A stretch of DNA of 64,000 nucleotides, from the NCBI RefSeq assembly GCF_014138625.1, contig NZ_JACJHY010000018.1:87943-151942 (forward strand). Reading direction: 5' to 3'. Under the pieces are notes generated by a model. The model saw only the letters and a program-made list of their open reading frames with translations. It did not search any database and was not told where the DNA came from. Within the stretch, counting starts at the first letter, position 1, and each line of letters opens with the position of its first letter. This DNA comes from Aminobacter ciceronei (GTDB lineage Bacteria > Pseudomonadota > Alphaproteobacteria > Rhizobiales > Rhizobiaceae). The translations under genes were made by a program, and so were the position numbers. Below are positions 9,635 through 18,317 of the stretch, one piece after another.

Positions 9635-10822
9635 TTATTTGTCCGGAAGCGGCGGAAGGGCCTTCGGCCGGGACGATTGGCTGCGGGCGTCGTCGAGCTT
9701 CGCATTGGCGAGGCCAAGCAGCGAGTTGGCATAGGCGCCGGGTGCCGCGATCGCCTTGTCCTTCGCGGCCGAGCCGGCCGCCAAACCGGCGCTGCCGATA
9801 CTCGACGCCATGCCGCGGAGCGCCGCCCCCGCTATGGAGGATCCGCTGGCCCGCGCTGTCGTGGCACTCGCCGCCCCGGTCCTTGCCGCGTTTGCCCCGA
9901 GGAAGGCGCCGCCGGCCGCGAAGGTCGCCGCCTGGCCGCCATGCCGGATCGCTTCCATGCCGCCGCTGACCGAAGCGCCCTGTACGACGCCCTGGATGAT
10001 CGGCGGCACGTACATGGCGATGATGAAGACCACGACCGAGATGCCGGCGATGGCGAGCGTGGTGATGAACTGGTCCGTGGTCGCGGTTGGTGCCTCTGCC
10101 AGGCCGATAAGGACCTCGGAGCCGATCCGTGCGATCATGACCAGCGCCATCAGCTTCATGCCGACCGAGAAAGCGTAGATGAGATAGCGGACGGCAAAAT
10201 CCTTCGTATAGCTTGAGCCGCCGAGGCCCAGCATGATCATGCCGGCGAGCAGGCCAACATACATTTCCACCATAACGGCGACGAAGATCGCGGCGACCAG
10301 GCTGAACGAGACGACGACAACGATCATCGCGAATACCGCAGCCATCGCCAGCGCGTTGTCCTCGAACAGGCCAAATTGTGCCTGCTCAGACATCTTGGAC
10401 GCCACGCGGATGCCGGCGTTGAAGATGTCGGCCGGCGATGCCGAGCCGCCCGAGGCGCCGATCTGGAACAGGCTGTCGACGATCGCTTTGGAGACCGTCG
10501 GACCCTTGTCGAGGATGAAGGCGAACAGACCGATGAACATGATGCGCCGCACCAGCTCGGCGAACCAGCTGTCGAGTGAAGCAGCGTTGATGGCGAGCCA
10601 CACGGCTGCGATGCCTATCTCGATGACAGCCAGAATCCAGAAGAGCGATCGGGCCGCATCGAGAACCGTGGTTTCCCAGCCGCGCGCCGCCGTCACCACC
10701 TGGTTCTCGAGCGTGGTGAGAACGCTGCCGTCCTGCGCCAGTGCAGGCATGCTCGCTAGCAGCACGACCGTGATCGCGATGAAGGCGCATCTGGAGGAGT
10801 GTAACGGTCGCCCAACTACCAT
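9635..10822 (-). CDS. trbL: TrbL, VirB6-like polytopic membrane protein
   Basis: 395 residues from ATG 10822, chosen because a cleavable signal-like segment follows at once (CAFIAITVVLLASMPALAQ). The middle has at least six membrane helices (for example LFWILAVIEIGIAAVWLAIN, MIVVVVSFSLVAAIFVAVMV, ISVVVFIIAMYVPPIIQG). The tail is Ala/Gly-rich and low in complexity (SIAGAALRGMASSIGSAGLA), typical of TrbL. Forms the inner-membrane part of the DNA transfer channel. Its start overlaps the end of trbK by seven bases. Confidence 0.9.
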   Translation of the reverse strand: MVVGRPLHSSRCAFIAITVVLLASMPALAQDGSVLTTLENQVVTAARGWETTVLDAARSLFWILAVIEIGIAAVWLAINAASLDSWFAELVRRIMFIGLFAFILDKGPTVSKAIVDSLFQIGASGGSASPADIFNAGIRVASKMSEQAQFGLFEDNALAMAAVFAMIVVVVSFSLVAAIFVAVMVEMYVGLLAGMIMLGLGGSSYTKDFAVRYLIYAFSVGMKLMALVMIARIGSEVLIGLAEAPTATTDQFITTLAIAGISVVVFIIAMYVPPIIQGVVQGASVSGGMEAIRHGGQAATFAAGGAFLGANAARTGAASATTARASGSSIAGAALRGMASSIGSAGLAAGSAAKDKAIAAPGAYANSLLGLANAKLDDARSQSSRPKALPPLPDK

Positions 10823-11031
10823 CGCGGCTTCATCTCCTGACCGCCCCGGACGTCGCGGTCCGGATCCCCGCCCAAGAAATTTTCGGCCCGCTGACGGCGC
10901 TGCGCGTCGTCGGCAGCTGAAGACGGCTCCGTGGCGACCGGCACCGCGCCGCGCGGAAGCGCCACCCAAAGCGCGGCCGCGCTGAGCGAGGCGACGGCCA
11001 CGACCAGGATGATGATCGTTGCCCGGCTCAC
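10816..11031 (-). CDS. trbK: TrbK, small conjugation / entry-exclusion protein
   Basis: 71 residues from GTG 11031, which overlaps the trbJ stop as GTGA. One N-terminal membrane helix (TIIILVVAVASLSAAALWV) is followed by a short polar tail ending VRGGQEMKPRW. TrbK of Ti-type plasmids is a small membrane protein; in RP4 the TrbK lipoprotein causes entry exclusion. No lipobox is visible here, so the RP4 function is not assured. Its C-terminal signature is almost identical to that of TrbJ. Confidence 0.8.
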   Translation of the reverse strand: MSRATIIILVVAVASLSAAALWVALPRGAVPVATEPSSAADDAQRRQRAENFLGGDPDRDVRGGQEMKPRW

Positions 11032-11822
11032 CAGCGTGGCTCCATCGCCTGACCCCCGCGTACGCCTGGTTGCGCGGCGTTGAAGAAGCGCTCGCGACGA
11101 AGTTGCGCAAGATCCTTGTCGGCCTGGTCGGACTGGAACCAGGTCGCCATCATCGTCGTCTGCTGCGCGATCAGTCCTCGCAGCTTCTGGACCTGTCCGA
11201 CCTGTTCCGCCGCGATCTGATGTCCGACCTGCAGCGCCTTCATCTGGCCATCGGCGGATTCCGACATCGAGCGCAGCGAGCTCATCGTCGCCTCTTCCGA
11301 CGAGAATTGCTCCGCGGTGAGACCGGCTGCTTTCAGCGTGCCGGCGATCGTGTCGCGATTGGTCGTCGACCACTCTTCATAGCTCGACGAGAAGGTCTGG
11401 CCGTCGGCCAGCCCCGTCTTGAACTCGCCGTAGCTCTGGAACCGCTGACGCAAGACGTCATCGGCGTTCGACATCGAGAAGGCGATACCCTCTCCTTGCG
11501 CCACAAGGCTGCGCAGCCGGTTCAGATCGTCCTCGACCTGGCTCCATACGTGGAACGGGAGCTGCGCGGTGTTCTGCAGCATGTTCTCGTACATGCGGAT
11601 CTGGTTCTGGATCTGCTCGGCAAGCTGCGCGATCTGCGTCATCTGGTTGTTGATCTGCTCGGTTGACTTACCAACCAGAGCCACCAGTTCGCCGTTGTTG
11701 AGCAGCTGGGTCCATTCCGTCGCCTGCCCCGTGACGCCGCCGGCCCAGGTGGGTGTGGGACCGATCAAACTGACAACGACGATCGCCGCGGTACTAACCG
11801 ACATGAAGGAGCGCTTGCGCAT
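11028..11822 (-). CDS. trbJ: TrbJ, VirB5-like conjugation protein
   Basis: 264 residues from ATG 11822, which opens a Sec signal (MRKRSFMSVSTAAIVVVSL, cut near TWAGG). The mature part is mostly helical, with coiled-coil segments (TEQINNQMTQIAQLAEQIQN and QVGQVQKLRGLIAQQTTMMA). VirB5/TrbJ proteins are minor pilus components and may touch the recipient. The start lies inside the end of trbE (29-base overlap), so translation is coupled. The tail VRGGQAMEPRW matches that of TrbK. Confidence 0.9.
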   Translation of the reverse strand: MRKRSFMSVSTAAIVVVSLIGPTPTWAGGVTGQATEWTQLLNNGELVALVGKSTEQINNQMTQIAQLAEQIQNQIRMYENMLQNTAQLPFHVWSQVEDDLNRLRSLVAQGEGIAFSMSNADDVLRQRFQSYGEFKTGLADGQTFSSSYEEWSTTNRDTIAGTLKAAGLTAEQFSSEEATMSSLRSMSESADGQMKALQVGHQIAAEQVGQVQKLRGLIAQQTTMMATWFQSDQADKDLAQLRRERFFNAAQPGVRGGQAMEPRW

Positions 11823-14250
11823 CGCTGATACCTCTCTGCTGTAGCCAATGGAGGGGCCAGTCGCCGCCGTGCTCGGTGCGAAGTGCTGCGACCCGTTTGA
11901 GATCGTCTCGGCCGGAAGCGCCGGCGAACGCGAGCGCCACGGGCCCAAGCGCCATGTCGAACAGGCGACGGCCGATCGGCGACACGACGTAGTACTCGCG
12001 CTTGGGCAACGACGTGGCGACGATCTCGATCTGTCGCTCGTTGAAGCCGATGCGTTCGTAGAACTCCCGCGTGCCCGGTTCTCGAGCTGCGCCGTTCGGC
12101 AGACAGATCTTTGTGGGGCAGGATTCTTTCAGCACATCGATGATGCCGGAGCGCTCGGCGTCCGAGATCGACTGTGTGGCGAGCACAACCGCGCAATTGG
12201 CCTTGCGCAGCACCTTCAGCCACTCGCGGATCTTGTCGCGAAACACCGGATGCCCGAGCATCAGCCAGGCCTCGTCGAGGATGATCAGGCTGGGCGCCCC
12301 GGTCAGCCGCTTTTCGATCCGTCGGAACAGATAGGTGAGGACCGGGACGAGGCTGCGCTCGCCGAGATTCATCAGCTGTTCGATCTCGAAGGTCTGGAAC
12401 AGTCCAAGCGACAATCCGTCCTGCTCGGCGTCGAGCAACTGCCCCATCGGCCCGTCGACCGTGTAGATGTGAAGCGCCTCCTTGATCTCGCGCATCTGGA
12501 CGCCGGAGACAAAATCGGAGATCGAGCGACCGCGTGCTTCGGCCATCAGGGCAATCTGGCGCGATATGGCGTTGCGATGATCAGGCGTGATCGGCACGCC
12601 CTGCAGCGCAACGAGGGTCTCGATCCATTCCGAGGCCCAGGCGCGGTCTCCGTCGGTGGCAAGATCGGCCAAAGGACAGAAGGCGAGCGCCGTACCATGC
12701 GCCCCCTCCCCTTCCCCGACCTCGTAGTGGTCGCCGCCGGCGGCGAGTGTCAGCGGCAGAAGAGAACGGCCCTTGTCGAACGCAAAGATCTGCGCTCCGC
12801 CGTAGCGGCGGAACTGAGCGGCGATCAATGCGAGCAACGTCGATTTGCCTGAGCCAGTCGGACCAAAGATCAGCGTGTGGCCCACATCATCGACATGCAG
12901 GTTCAGCCGGAAGGGTGTGGAGCCGCTCGCCACCTGCATCAGCGGCGGCGCGCCGGGCGGATAGAACGGGCAAGGTGCTGTCGGCGCGCCAGACCATACC
13001 GAGTTCAACGGGATCAGGTCGGCGAGATTGCGCGTGCTGATCAGCGGCTCGCGGATGTTGGCATACCAGTTGCCGGGAAGAGAGCCAAGGAAGGCCTCCG
13101 TCGCGTTGATGGTCTCGATCCTGGCGCCGAAGCCCTCGGCCTGAACTAGCCGGCGTACAGCCTCGGCCTTCTCGCGCAGCCGCGGCTCGTCCTCGTCGAA
13201 GAGCACGACGACCGGCGTGTAGTAGCCATAGGAGACGAGCTGCGACGACGCCTGCGCGATCGCGTCCTCGGTCTCCGCCACCATCATCATCGCGTCCTGG
13301 TCGACAGAGCGGGATTGCGTCTGGAACAGCTGATCGAAGAAGGGACGCACCTTCTGCTGCCACTTCTTGCGGATGCGCTCTAGTTTTTGGCGCGCTTCCT
13401 GATCGTCGAGGAACATGAAGCGGCTCGACCACCGATAGGTGAGCGGCATCAGGTCGAGCGCGTTGAGGATCCCGGGCCAGCTCTCCGCCGGAAAGCCGTC
13501 GATCGCCACGACGGCCAGATAGCGGTTCTCGACCATCGGTGAGACGCCGTGGTGGAACTCCGCGGTTGCCAGCCAGTCGAGATAGAGCGGGATCTCGGTC
13601 AGGCGGACCGGATGGTTTTCGCCGGTGATGCAGAAGCGGATGAACTGGAAGAGCTCGTCATAGCGGGCGCTGCGGAAGCCGCCTCGCTCCTCGACTTCCT
13701 GCGTCACCATTCGACGGATGGAAAGCGTGTTGCCGAGATATTGCTCGACCTCGCGGATCGAGGTCTGAAAGCTCTCGAGCACCATGTCGGCGTATCGCGC
13801 GCCGCGGCTCTCGCTGTCCGAGTAGATATAGCGCGCAAGGCCCGAGCGGGTCTTTTCCGGTGGCCGCCAGGTGAGGATCAACGCGTGCTGGCTCTCGAAA
13901 TGCCCCCTGCCCTTCTCGAAATGCGCTCGCCGCTCCTCGTCGATTGCACGGCTCACCGGATCGGCAAAGTGGCAATCCTCACGCGCTGGATAGGCCGACG
14001 TCGCGACGCGCACGGCCTCGACCTGGATCATCCAGCCGGATCCGAGCCGCGAGAGGACGGCATTGATCTGCCGCGCCACCTCGTTTCGCTCGGCATCCGT
14101 CGAGCTCTCCGAATCCGGACCGGCAAAATACCAGCCGGCCATGAGGCTGCCGTCCTTGAGCAAAATGACGCCGTTGGCGACCAGCGCTGCATAGGGTACC
14201 AGATCGGCGAACGATGGACCGGCATGCCGGAACGCGCGAAGGGCGGTCAT
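11794..14250 (-). CDS. trbE: TrbE, VirB4-family conjugation ATPase
   Basis: 818 residues. The N-terminal CagE/TrbE/VirB domain includes MAGWYFAGPDSESSTD near residue 38. The C-terminal AAA ATPase has Walker A (FGPTGSGKST, about residue 460) and Walker B (SLIILDEAWLMLGHP). QSISDAERSGIIDVLKESC follows, as in VirB4 proteins. Powers assembly and substrate transport at the inner membrane. Usual length for TrbE, no break seen. trbD ends ten bases upstream of its start. Confidence 0.95.
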   Translation of the reverse strand: MTALRAFRHAGPSFADLVPYAALVANGVILLKDGSLMAGWYFAGPDSESSTDAERNEVARQINAVLSRLGSGWMIQVEAVRVATSAYPAREDCHFADPVSRAIDEERRAHFEKGRGHFESQHALILTWRPPEKTRSGLARYIYSDSESRGARYADMVLESFQTSIREVEQYLGNTLSIRRMVTQEVEERGGFRSARYDELFQFIRFCITGENHPVRLTEIPLYLDWLATAEFHHGVSPMVENRYLAVVAIDGFPAESWPGILNALDLMPLTYRWSSRFMFLDDQEARQKLERIRKKWQQKVRPFFDQLFQTQSRSVDQDAMMMVAETEDAIAQASSQLVSYGYYTPVVVLFDEDEPRLREKAEAVRRLVQAEGFGARIETINATEAFLGSLPGNWYANIREPLISTRNLADLIPLNSVWSGAPTAPCPFYPPGAPPLMQVASGSTPFRLNLHVDDVGHTLIFGPTGSGKSTLLALIAAQFRRYGGAQIFAFDKGRSLLPLTLAAGGDHYEVGEGEGAHGTALAFCPLADLATDGDRAWASEWIETLVALQGVPITPDHRNAISRQIALMAEARGRSISDFVSGVQMREIKEALHIYTVDGPMGQLLDAEQDGLSLGLFQTFEIEQLMNLGERSLVPVLTYLFRRIEKRLTGAPSLIILDEAWLMLGHPVFRDKIREWLKVLRKANCAVVLATQSISDAERSGIIDVLKESCPTKICLPNGAAREPGTREFYERIGFNERQIEIVATSLPKREYYVVSPIGRRLFDMALGPVALAFAGASGRDDLKRVAALRTEHGGDWPLHWLQQRGISDAQALLHVG

Positions 14251-14260
14251 CTCGGTATCC

Positions 14261-14560
14261 TCACGACCGCCGCCATGGCGTCGACGTCGGCCGGTAGTAG
14301 GGCCGATAGGTGATGTGGCGGGCGTAGATGCGGCGCATCATCGGATCGGCTTTCGCCATCATGCGCAGTGCTGCAACGACGACGACCCAGATGGCCACGC
14401 CGAACAGGGCCGCGTACCAGGTGAGCACGACGAAGATCAGGATGACGGCAGCCAGCCCCGTCAGCAGCACGAGCTCGCGGTCGGCGCCAAGCAGCAGGTT
14501 GGGACGCGACAGTGCCCGATGGATCCGCGAGCGGTCGAGGCTGGAGCCGTATTCAGCCAT
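14261..14560 (-). CDS. trbD: TrbD, VirB3-like conjugation protein
   Basis: 99 residues with two closely spaced membrane helices ([20 protein letters not shown] and [17 protein letters not shown]). The typical tail is [18 protein letters not shown]. The N-terminal [20 protein letters not shown] is the conserved VirB3/TrbD start. Inner-membrane partner of TrbE. Overlaps the end of trbC by eight bases. Confidence 0.9.
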   Translation of the reverse strand: MAEYGSSLDRSRIHRALSRPNLLLGADRELVLLTGLAAVILIFVVLTWYAALFGVAIWVVVVAALRMMAKADPMMRRIYARHITYRPYYRPTSTPWRRS

Positions 14561-14930
14561 CGGCCAACTCCCCTGCCCTCTCCTGCGGCGCCTCGCCGGC
14601 GACCTCGCCGATCGAGGCGCCGCTCGCGCCGAACAGGCCTACGATCTGCGTCGCGCCGAGGAGGATGCCGGCGACCAGCACGACGTACATGAGCCTGCGG
14701 GCGAAATCGTTGAGCTCGCCGCCGAAGATCAGCATGCCGCCGGCGATCGCGACGGCCGCCAGCGCGATGAAGCCGGCAACCGGGCCCGTGATGGACTGCT
14801 GGACCTGTTGAAGCGGACCTTCCCAGGGCAGGCCACCGCCACCACCGGCAACCGCCGGCACTGTCACAGCCAGACAGAGGATCAGCGCCAGCATTCCGCT
14901 CGCGCTGTGGAGAGAGAGGCTACGCTGCAT
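14553..14930 (-). CDS. trbC: TrbC, conjugative pilin
   Basis: 125 residues from ATG 14930, which overlaps the trbB end by eleven bases; ATG 14942 is an alternative four codons longer. A signal region ([19 protein letters not shown]) is followed by two hydrophobic helices ([19 protein letters not shown] and [19 protein letters not shown]), the VirB2/TrbC pilin layout. RP4 TrbC is trimmed and cyclised by TraF; no such peptidase is in the window. Confidence 0.9.
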   Translation of the reverse strand: MQRSLSLHSASGMLALILCLAVTVPAVAGGGGGLPWEGPLQQVQQSITGPVAGFIALAAVAIAGGMLIFGGELNDFARRLMYVVLVAGILLGATQIVGLFGASGASIGEVAGEAPQERAGELADG

Positions 14931-15921
14931 GGCTTTCCCCATCAAATTGGGCGTCGTCGATCTGGGCGTAGGTTTCGGTTTCGTAGCGGGAGCCGTTGAA
15001 GCTCTCGACATGAATGACGTCGCGGACACGACGGCCTCGTCCCGTGCGTTCGATCGACACGATCAGGTCGACCGCCTCGCCGATCACTTCGCGCATCGGC
15101 TGCTGGCTGACTTCGGCAGTGAGCTGCTCCAGGCGGCGGAGCGCCGACATGGCGCTGTTGGAGTGGATTGTTGTCACACCGCCGGGATGACCCGTGTTCC
15201 AGGCCTTGAGCAGCGTCAGCGCTGCGCCGTCGCGGACCTCGCCGACGATGATGCGGTCCGGACGCAGTCGCATCGTGCTCTTGAGCAGGCGTGCCATGTC
15301 GATGGTGTCGCTCGTGTGAAGCGCAACAGCGTTTTCCGCCACACAGCGGATTTCGGCGGTGTCCTCGAGGATAACGATGCGGTCTTCGGGCGCGGTCTCA
15401 ACGATTTCCGAGATGACTGCGTTGGCGAGCGTGGTTTTGCCCGATCCCGTCCCGCCTGAGATCACGATGTTGAGGCGGGATTCAATCGCGTTGCGAATGA
15501 CGTCGGCTTGGCGTGCGGTCATGACCTTGGAGGACACATAGTCGTCGAGGGGGATCAGCCTCGATGCACGCCGACGGATCGTGAAGGTCGGCCGAGAGAC
15601 GATGGGCGGCAGCAGGCCCTCAAACCGATGCCCGCCGATCGGCAGCTCGCCGCTGATGATCGGCTGCTCGTCGTCTGCCTGGGATTGCAGCGCATGAGCG
15701 ACGCTGCCAATCACGATCTCCGCCGCAGCCGCACTCATCTCGCCGACGGCCGCAATCCTGTGGCCGAGCCGTTCTATGAAGAGCCTGCCATCGGGATTGA
15801 GCATGATCTCGACCACACTCGTGTCGTCGAGCGCGACACATATCTCGTCGCCAAGCGCCTCCTGCAGCTTGCGGACAAGCCGGGGGTGCGAGCGGAGCTG
15901 GCCCATTCGCGCGTCTTCCAT
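14920..15921 (-). CDS. trbB: TrbB, VirB11-family traffic ATPase
   Basis: 333 residues from ATG 15921, which shares its first base with the traI stop (TGATG), so the start is set by coupling although the frame is open upstream. Walker A ([10 protein letters not shown], about residue 155), the Asp-box [22 protein letters not shown] (Walker B) and the His-box [14 protein letters not shown] are all present. A hexameric cytoplasmic ATPase that works with TrbE to drive pilus assembly and DNA transfer. Confidence 0.95.
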   Translation of the reverse strand: MEDARMGQLRSHPRLVRKLQEALGDEICVALDDTSVVEIMLNPDGRLFIERLGHRIAAVGEMSAAAAEIVIGSVAHALQSQADDEQPIISGELPIGGHRFEGLLPPIVSRPTFTIRRRASRLIPLDDYVSSKVMTARQADVIRNAIESRLNIVISGGTGSGKTTLANAVISEIVETAPEDRIVILEDTAEIRCVAENAVALHTSDTIDMARLLKSTMRLRPDRIIVGEVRDGAALTLLKAWNTGHPGGVTTIHSNSAMSALRRLEQLTAEVSQQPMREVIGEAVDLIVSIERTGRGRRVRDVIHVESFNGSRYETETYAQIDDAQFDGESHAA

Positions 15922-16541
15922 CAGGCGGCGACTTTGCTCTGCAGAAGCGACACATAGTTCGGCGGCCGTACCCGCTCGAGCCATTCCTGCCCAGTTGGAA
16001 GCAGACCGGCGACGGCCATCGTGTTGCCAATCGGTCGTGGGTCACCGATGCGCGTCATCGGCCAGCCGGCACGCTTCAGGATGCGCTCGAAGCGGCCATC
16101 GGTGCCGGTGACGATCTCGGTGTAACCCTGCTCCATCGACCATTCGATGATCGCGGCGAACATGGTCAGCGTGACGTCGTGCAGCGATCCCCCTGCCCTC
16201 CCCGCTTCCAGCGAGGTGTCGACGCAGAAGCGAGAACTCTCGACCATCGCAGCATGAGGGCTCAGCAAGCCGGTGCGCTCGAGGTCCGGGAACAGTACGG
16301 ACATCATGGTCGGCCCCGTCGCCGGCAGCAGCCGCGCGCAGCCGACCACCTGGCGAGCTGCAGTAACCGCGAGGATGTAGGTCGGTCGGCACGAATCGAA
16401 CTCGTCGACCTCTCGACCCTGCCGGACATCGACGTCCCATTCCAACCGGTCCCGGAAGATCCGCGCCCGCAGCTGGTGCATCGAGTCGATCAGGTCGGCG
16501 GCGCCTCTGTGTTCCGCCGCCGAGATGGCAATTGCCCGCAT
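15921..16541 (-). CDS. traI: TraI, LuxI-type acyl-homoserine-lactone synthase
   Basis: 206 residues from ATG 16541. LuxI hallmarks are visible: RARIFRDRLEW near residue 24, DEFD near 46, VGCARLLPATGPTMM near 67, ESSRFCVD near 100 and GTDGRFERILKRAGWP near 150. It makes an acyl-HSL signal from SAM and acyl-ACP. As first gene of the trb operon it matches Ti and rhizobial plasmids, where it drives quorum-dependent transfer with TraR. No LuxR-type receptor and no clear 18-bp tra box were found in the window. Confidence 0.92.
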   Translation of the reverse strand: MRAIAISAAEHRGAADLIDSMHQLRARIFRDRLEWDVDVRQGREVDEFDSCRPTYILAVTAARQVVGCARLLPATGPTMMSVLFPDLERTGLLSPHAAMVESSRFCVDTSLEAGRAGGSLHDVTLTMFAAIIEWSMEQGYTEIVTGTDGRFERILKRAGWPMTRIGDPRPIGNTMAVAGLLPTGQEWLERVRPPNYVSLLQSKVAA

Positions 16542-16926
16542 CCGTTTCGCTCCGGTTTCGTTGAGACCGGACGGCAAGAGGCCTGATTTGGGCTAGGGTC
16601 GCGACTAGTGAAACTATGAGTGATTCTGTGGCGACCGCTCCTGAGTCGGGCAAGACAGGCGATCCAAGCGGCGCTCGACAGGGAGAAGGCCAATCGCAAC
16701 CCTAATAGAATTATGAGTGGGCCAGATTGAACTCCGTCCGAACGCCCGAAGCACAACGTTATGAAAATAAAGAGGAATCCGCATTCACGCTCATCAATTT
16801 AGGGACGCGTTCGTGCCGGCCGTTAAGGTTTCATTAACCATTAAGTCCTTGCACCAGCATGCTTTGTAGGTATCGTCACGGAAAAAGGGCGATTGCGCCC
16901 GAAAATCCGTGACGAGAGAAATTAAC
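16542..16926. promoter_or_regulatory. Divergent traI / repABC control region
   Basis: 385 bases between the divergent traI and repA starts, the place where Ti-type plasmids join quorum sensing to copy number. No gene is seen. A repA promoter candidate is TTGCAC (16849-16854) with TATCGT (16871-16876), spacing 16. A small inverted repeat GGTTTCATTAACC lies near 16827. On the traI side no good -35/-10 pair and no TraR-type palindrome is obvious. Confidence 0.55.
16874..16914 (+). promoter_or_regulatory. Nested inverted repeat at the repA start, likely RepA operator
   Basis: A perfect 9-bp inverted repeat (CGTCACGGA at 16874-16882, TCCGTGACG at 16906-16914) encloses a second 5-bp repeat (GGGCG / CGCCC, 16887-16900). 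It begins just after the candidate -10 and ends at the repA ribosome site. RepA proteins of repABC plasmids repress their operon at such palindromes. As RNA it would fold over the translation start. Confidence 0.55.
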
Positions 16927-18147
16927 GTGAGCGTGGCTGTTCAACTTGATAGAACGGAGCTTGCCAGCGTCGATGAGACGATAGGCGCTCAAGCGGACCT
17001 GTTGAGTTCGCAGTTGCAGGCGATGAGCGAAGCGCTCTTTCCGCCCTCCTCCCAGAAGGTACTGCGTCGCTTCACATCCGGCGAGGCTGCCAAGCTGATT
17101 GGGGTGTCAGATTCGACGCTTCGCAAGATGACCCTTGCCGGCGAGGGTCCTCAGCCGCAGACCACGAGCAACGGCCGTCGCCTCTACACATTGTCCGACA
17201 TCAACGCGATCCGTCGCTTTCTGGCGCAGTCGACGCGCGGTCGCGATGCCCTCGAATTTGTCCCGCACCGCCGGCCGCACGAGCATCTTCAGGTTCTGGC
17301 TGTTACGAATTTCAAAGGGGGATCGGGAAAAACGACCACCTCTGCTCACCTCGCACAGTACCTCGCACTGCAGGGGTATCGGGTGCTGGCGATCGATCTC
17401 GATCCGCAGGCGTCGCTTTCTGCCCTTCTCGGTGTGCTTCCCGAGGTCGATGTTGGGTCCAACCAAACCCTCTACGCGGCAATCCGATACGATGAAGAGA
17501 AAAGGCCGCTCGCGGACGTCATACGGTCCACCTATTTCGATGGCCTCGACCTTGTTCCCGGCAATCTCGAACTTATGGAATTTGAGCACACGACGCCGCG
17601 TGCGCTGACCGCGGGCAATTCTACTGGCGGAACTATTTTCTTCGCTCGTATCGCTGCCGCTCTGGATGAGGTCGCGGAGCGGTATGATGTCGTCGTAATC
17701 GATTGCCCTCCCCAGCTCGGCTTTCTGACGCTCAGCGGTCTCTGCGCTTCCACGAGCATGGTCGTGACCGTTCATCCTCAGATGCTCGACGTGTCGTCGA
17801 TGAGCCAGTTCCTGCTCATGACGCGCGATCTCCTGGGCGTCGTCAAGGAGGCTGGGGGGGACCTCAAGTATGACTTCGTCCGGTATCTGCTGACGCGGTT
17901 CGAACCGCAGGATGCACCGCAGACCAAGGTCGCCGCTCTGCTGCGCAATCTCTTCGACGATCATGTGCTGACCAACCCCATGGTCAAGTCCGCGGCGGTT
18001 TCCGACGCCGGACTTACGAAGCAGACACTTTATGAGATCGGACGGGAGAACTTGACGCGATCGACCTATGACCGGGCGATGGAATCGCTTGACGCGGTGA
18101 ACGCCGAGATCGAAAGCCTTATCCGCAAAGCGTGGGGTAGGCCATGA
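16927..18147 (+). CDS. repA: RepA, ParA-type plasmid partition ATPase
   Basis: 406 residues from GTG 16927, preceded by GAGAGAA at six bases. A GTG at 16909 in the same frame would lie inside the operator palindrome and lacks a ribosome site. An N-terminal MerR-like helix-turn-helix (SGEAAKLIGVSDSTLRKMT, about 46-64) is followed by the deviant Walker ATPase (FKGGSGKTTT, about 129-138), DLDPQASLSALLG and VIDCPPQLGFLT. It moves plasmid copies with RepB and represses repABC. It ends in ATGA with the repD-like ORF. Confidence 0.95.
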   Translation: MSVAVQLDRTELASVDETIGAQADLLSSQLQAMSEALFPPSSQKVLRRFTSGEAAKLIGVSDSTLRKMTLAGEGPQPQTTSNGRRLYTLSDINAIRRFLAQSTRGRDALEFVPHRRPHEHLQVLAVTNFKGGSGKTTTSAHLAQYLALQGYRVLAIDLDPQASLSALLGVLPEVDVGSNQTLYAAIRYDEEKRPLADVIRSTYFDGLDLVPGNLELMEFEHTTPRALTAGNSTGGTIFFARIAAALDEVAERYDVVVIDCPPQLGFLTLSGLCASTSMVVTVHPQMLDVSSMSQFLLMTRDLLGVVKEAGGDLKYDFVRYLLTRFEPQDAPQTKVAALLRNLFDDHVLTNPMVKSAAVSDAGLTKQTLYEIGRENLTRSTYDRAMESLDAVNAEIESLIRKAWGRP

Positions 18148-18317
18148 TGATGTTTGTTCGATCTGGCCTGCTTGCGCGCTTGGGAATCGACTGTTTGTTG
18201 GGAGCTCCCAACACCGGTCTCGCAGCGCGCGGGGTAACCTCGACAACTGCCCGTGTTGGGAGCTCCCAACACCATGCTGCTTCGCCTGTTGGCCGGGCGA
18301 GTTGGAGGGCGTCATGA
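18144..18317 (+). CDS. RepD-like small ORF carrying the parS sites
   Basis: A 57-codon frame (starts MMMFVRSGLLARLGIDC) begins at the repA stop and ends two codons into repB, so it tiles the gap exactly and overlaps both. pTiR10 has an ORF at the same place, repD, that also contains the partition sites. Whether a peptide is made is unknown. The composition is constrained by the two palindromes it contains, and no separate ribosome site is obvious. Confidence 0.4.
   Translation: MMMFVRSGLLARLGIDCLLGAPNTGLAARGVTSTTARVGSSQHHAASPVGRASWRAS
18197..18212. other. parS-type centromere palindrome 1
   Basis: GTTGGGAGCTCCCAAC is a perfect 16-bp palindrome matching the repABC parS form GTTNNNNGCNNNNAAC. 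It is the first of two identical copies between repA and repB and the expected binding site of RepB. Confidence 0.88.
18255..18270. other. parS-type centromere palindrome 2
   Basis: Second exact copy of the 16-bp palindrome, 58 bases after the first and followed, like it, by ACC. Two spaced copies would let RepB nucleate and spread, and they contribute to incompatibility. Confidence 0.88.

Noticed and set aside
11848..12852. 334-codon plus-strand ORF opposite trbE
   Set aside because: Shadow of the TrbE ATPase domain.
16578..16700. TraR/lux-box search upstream of traI
   Set aside because: Only short imperfect dyads such as AGTGAAACT; nothing like an 18-bp palindrome.
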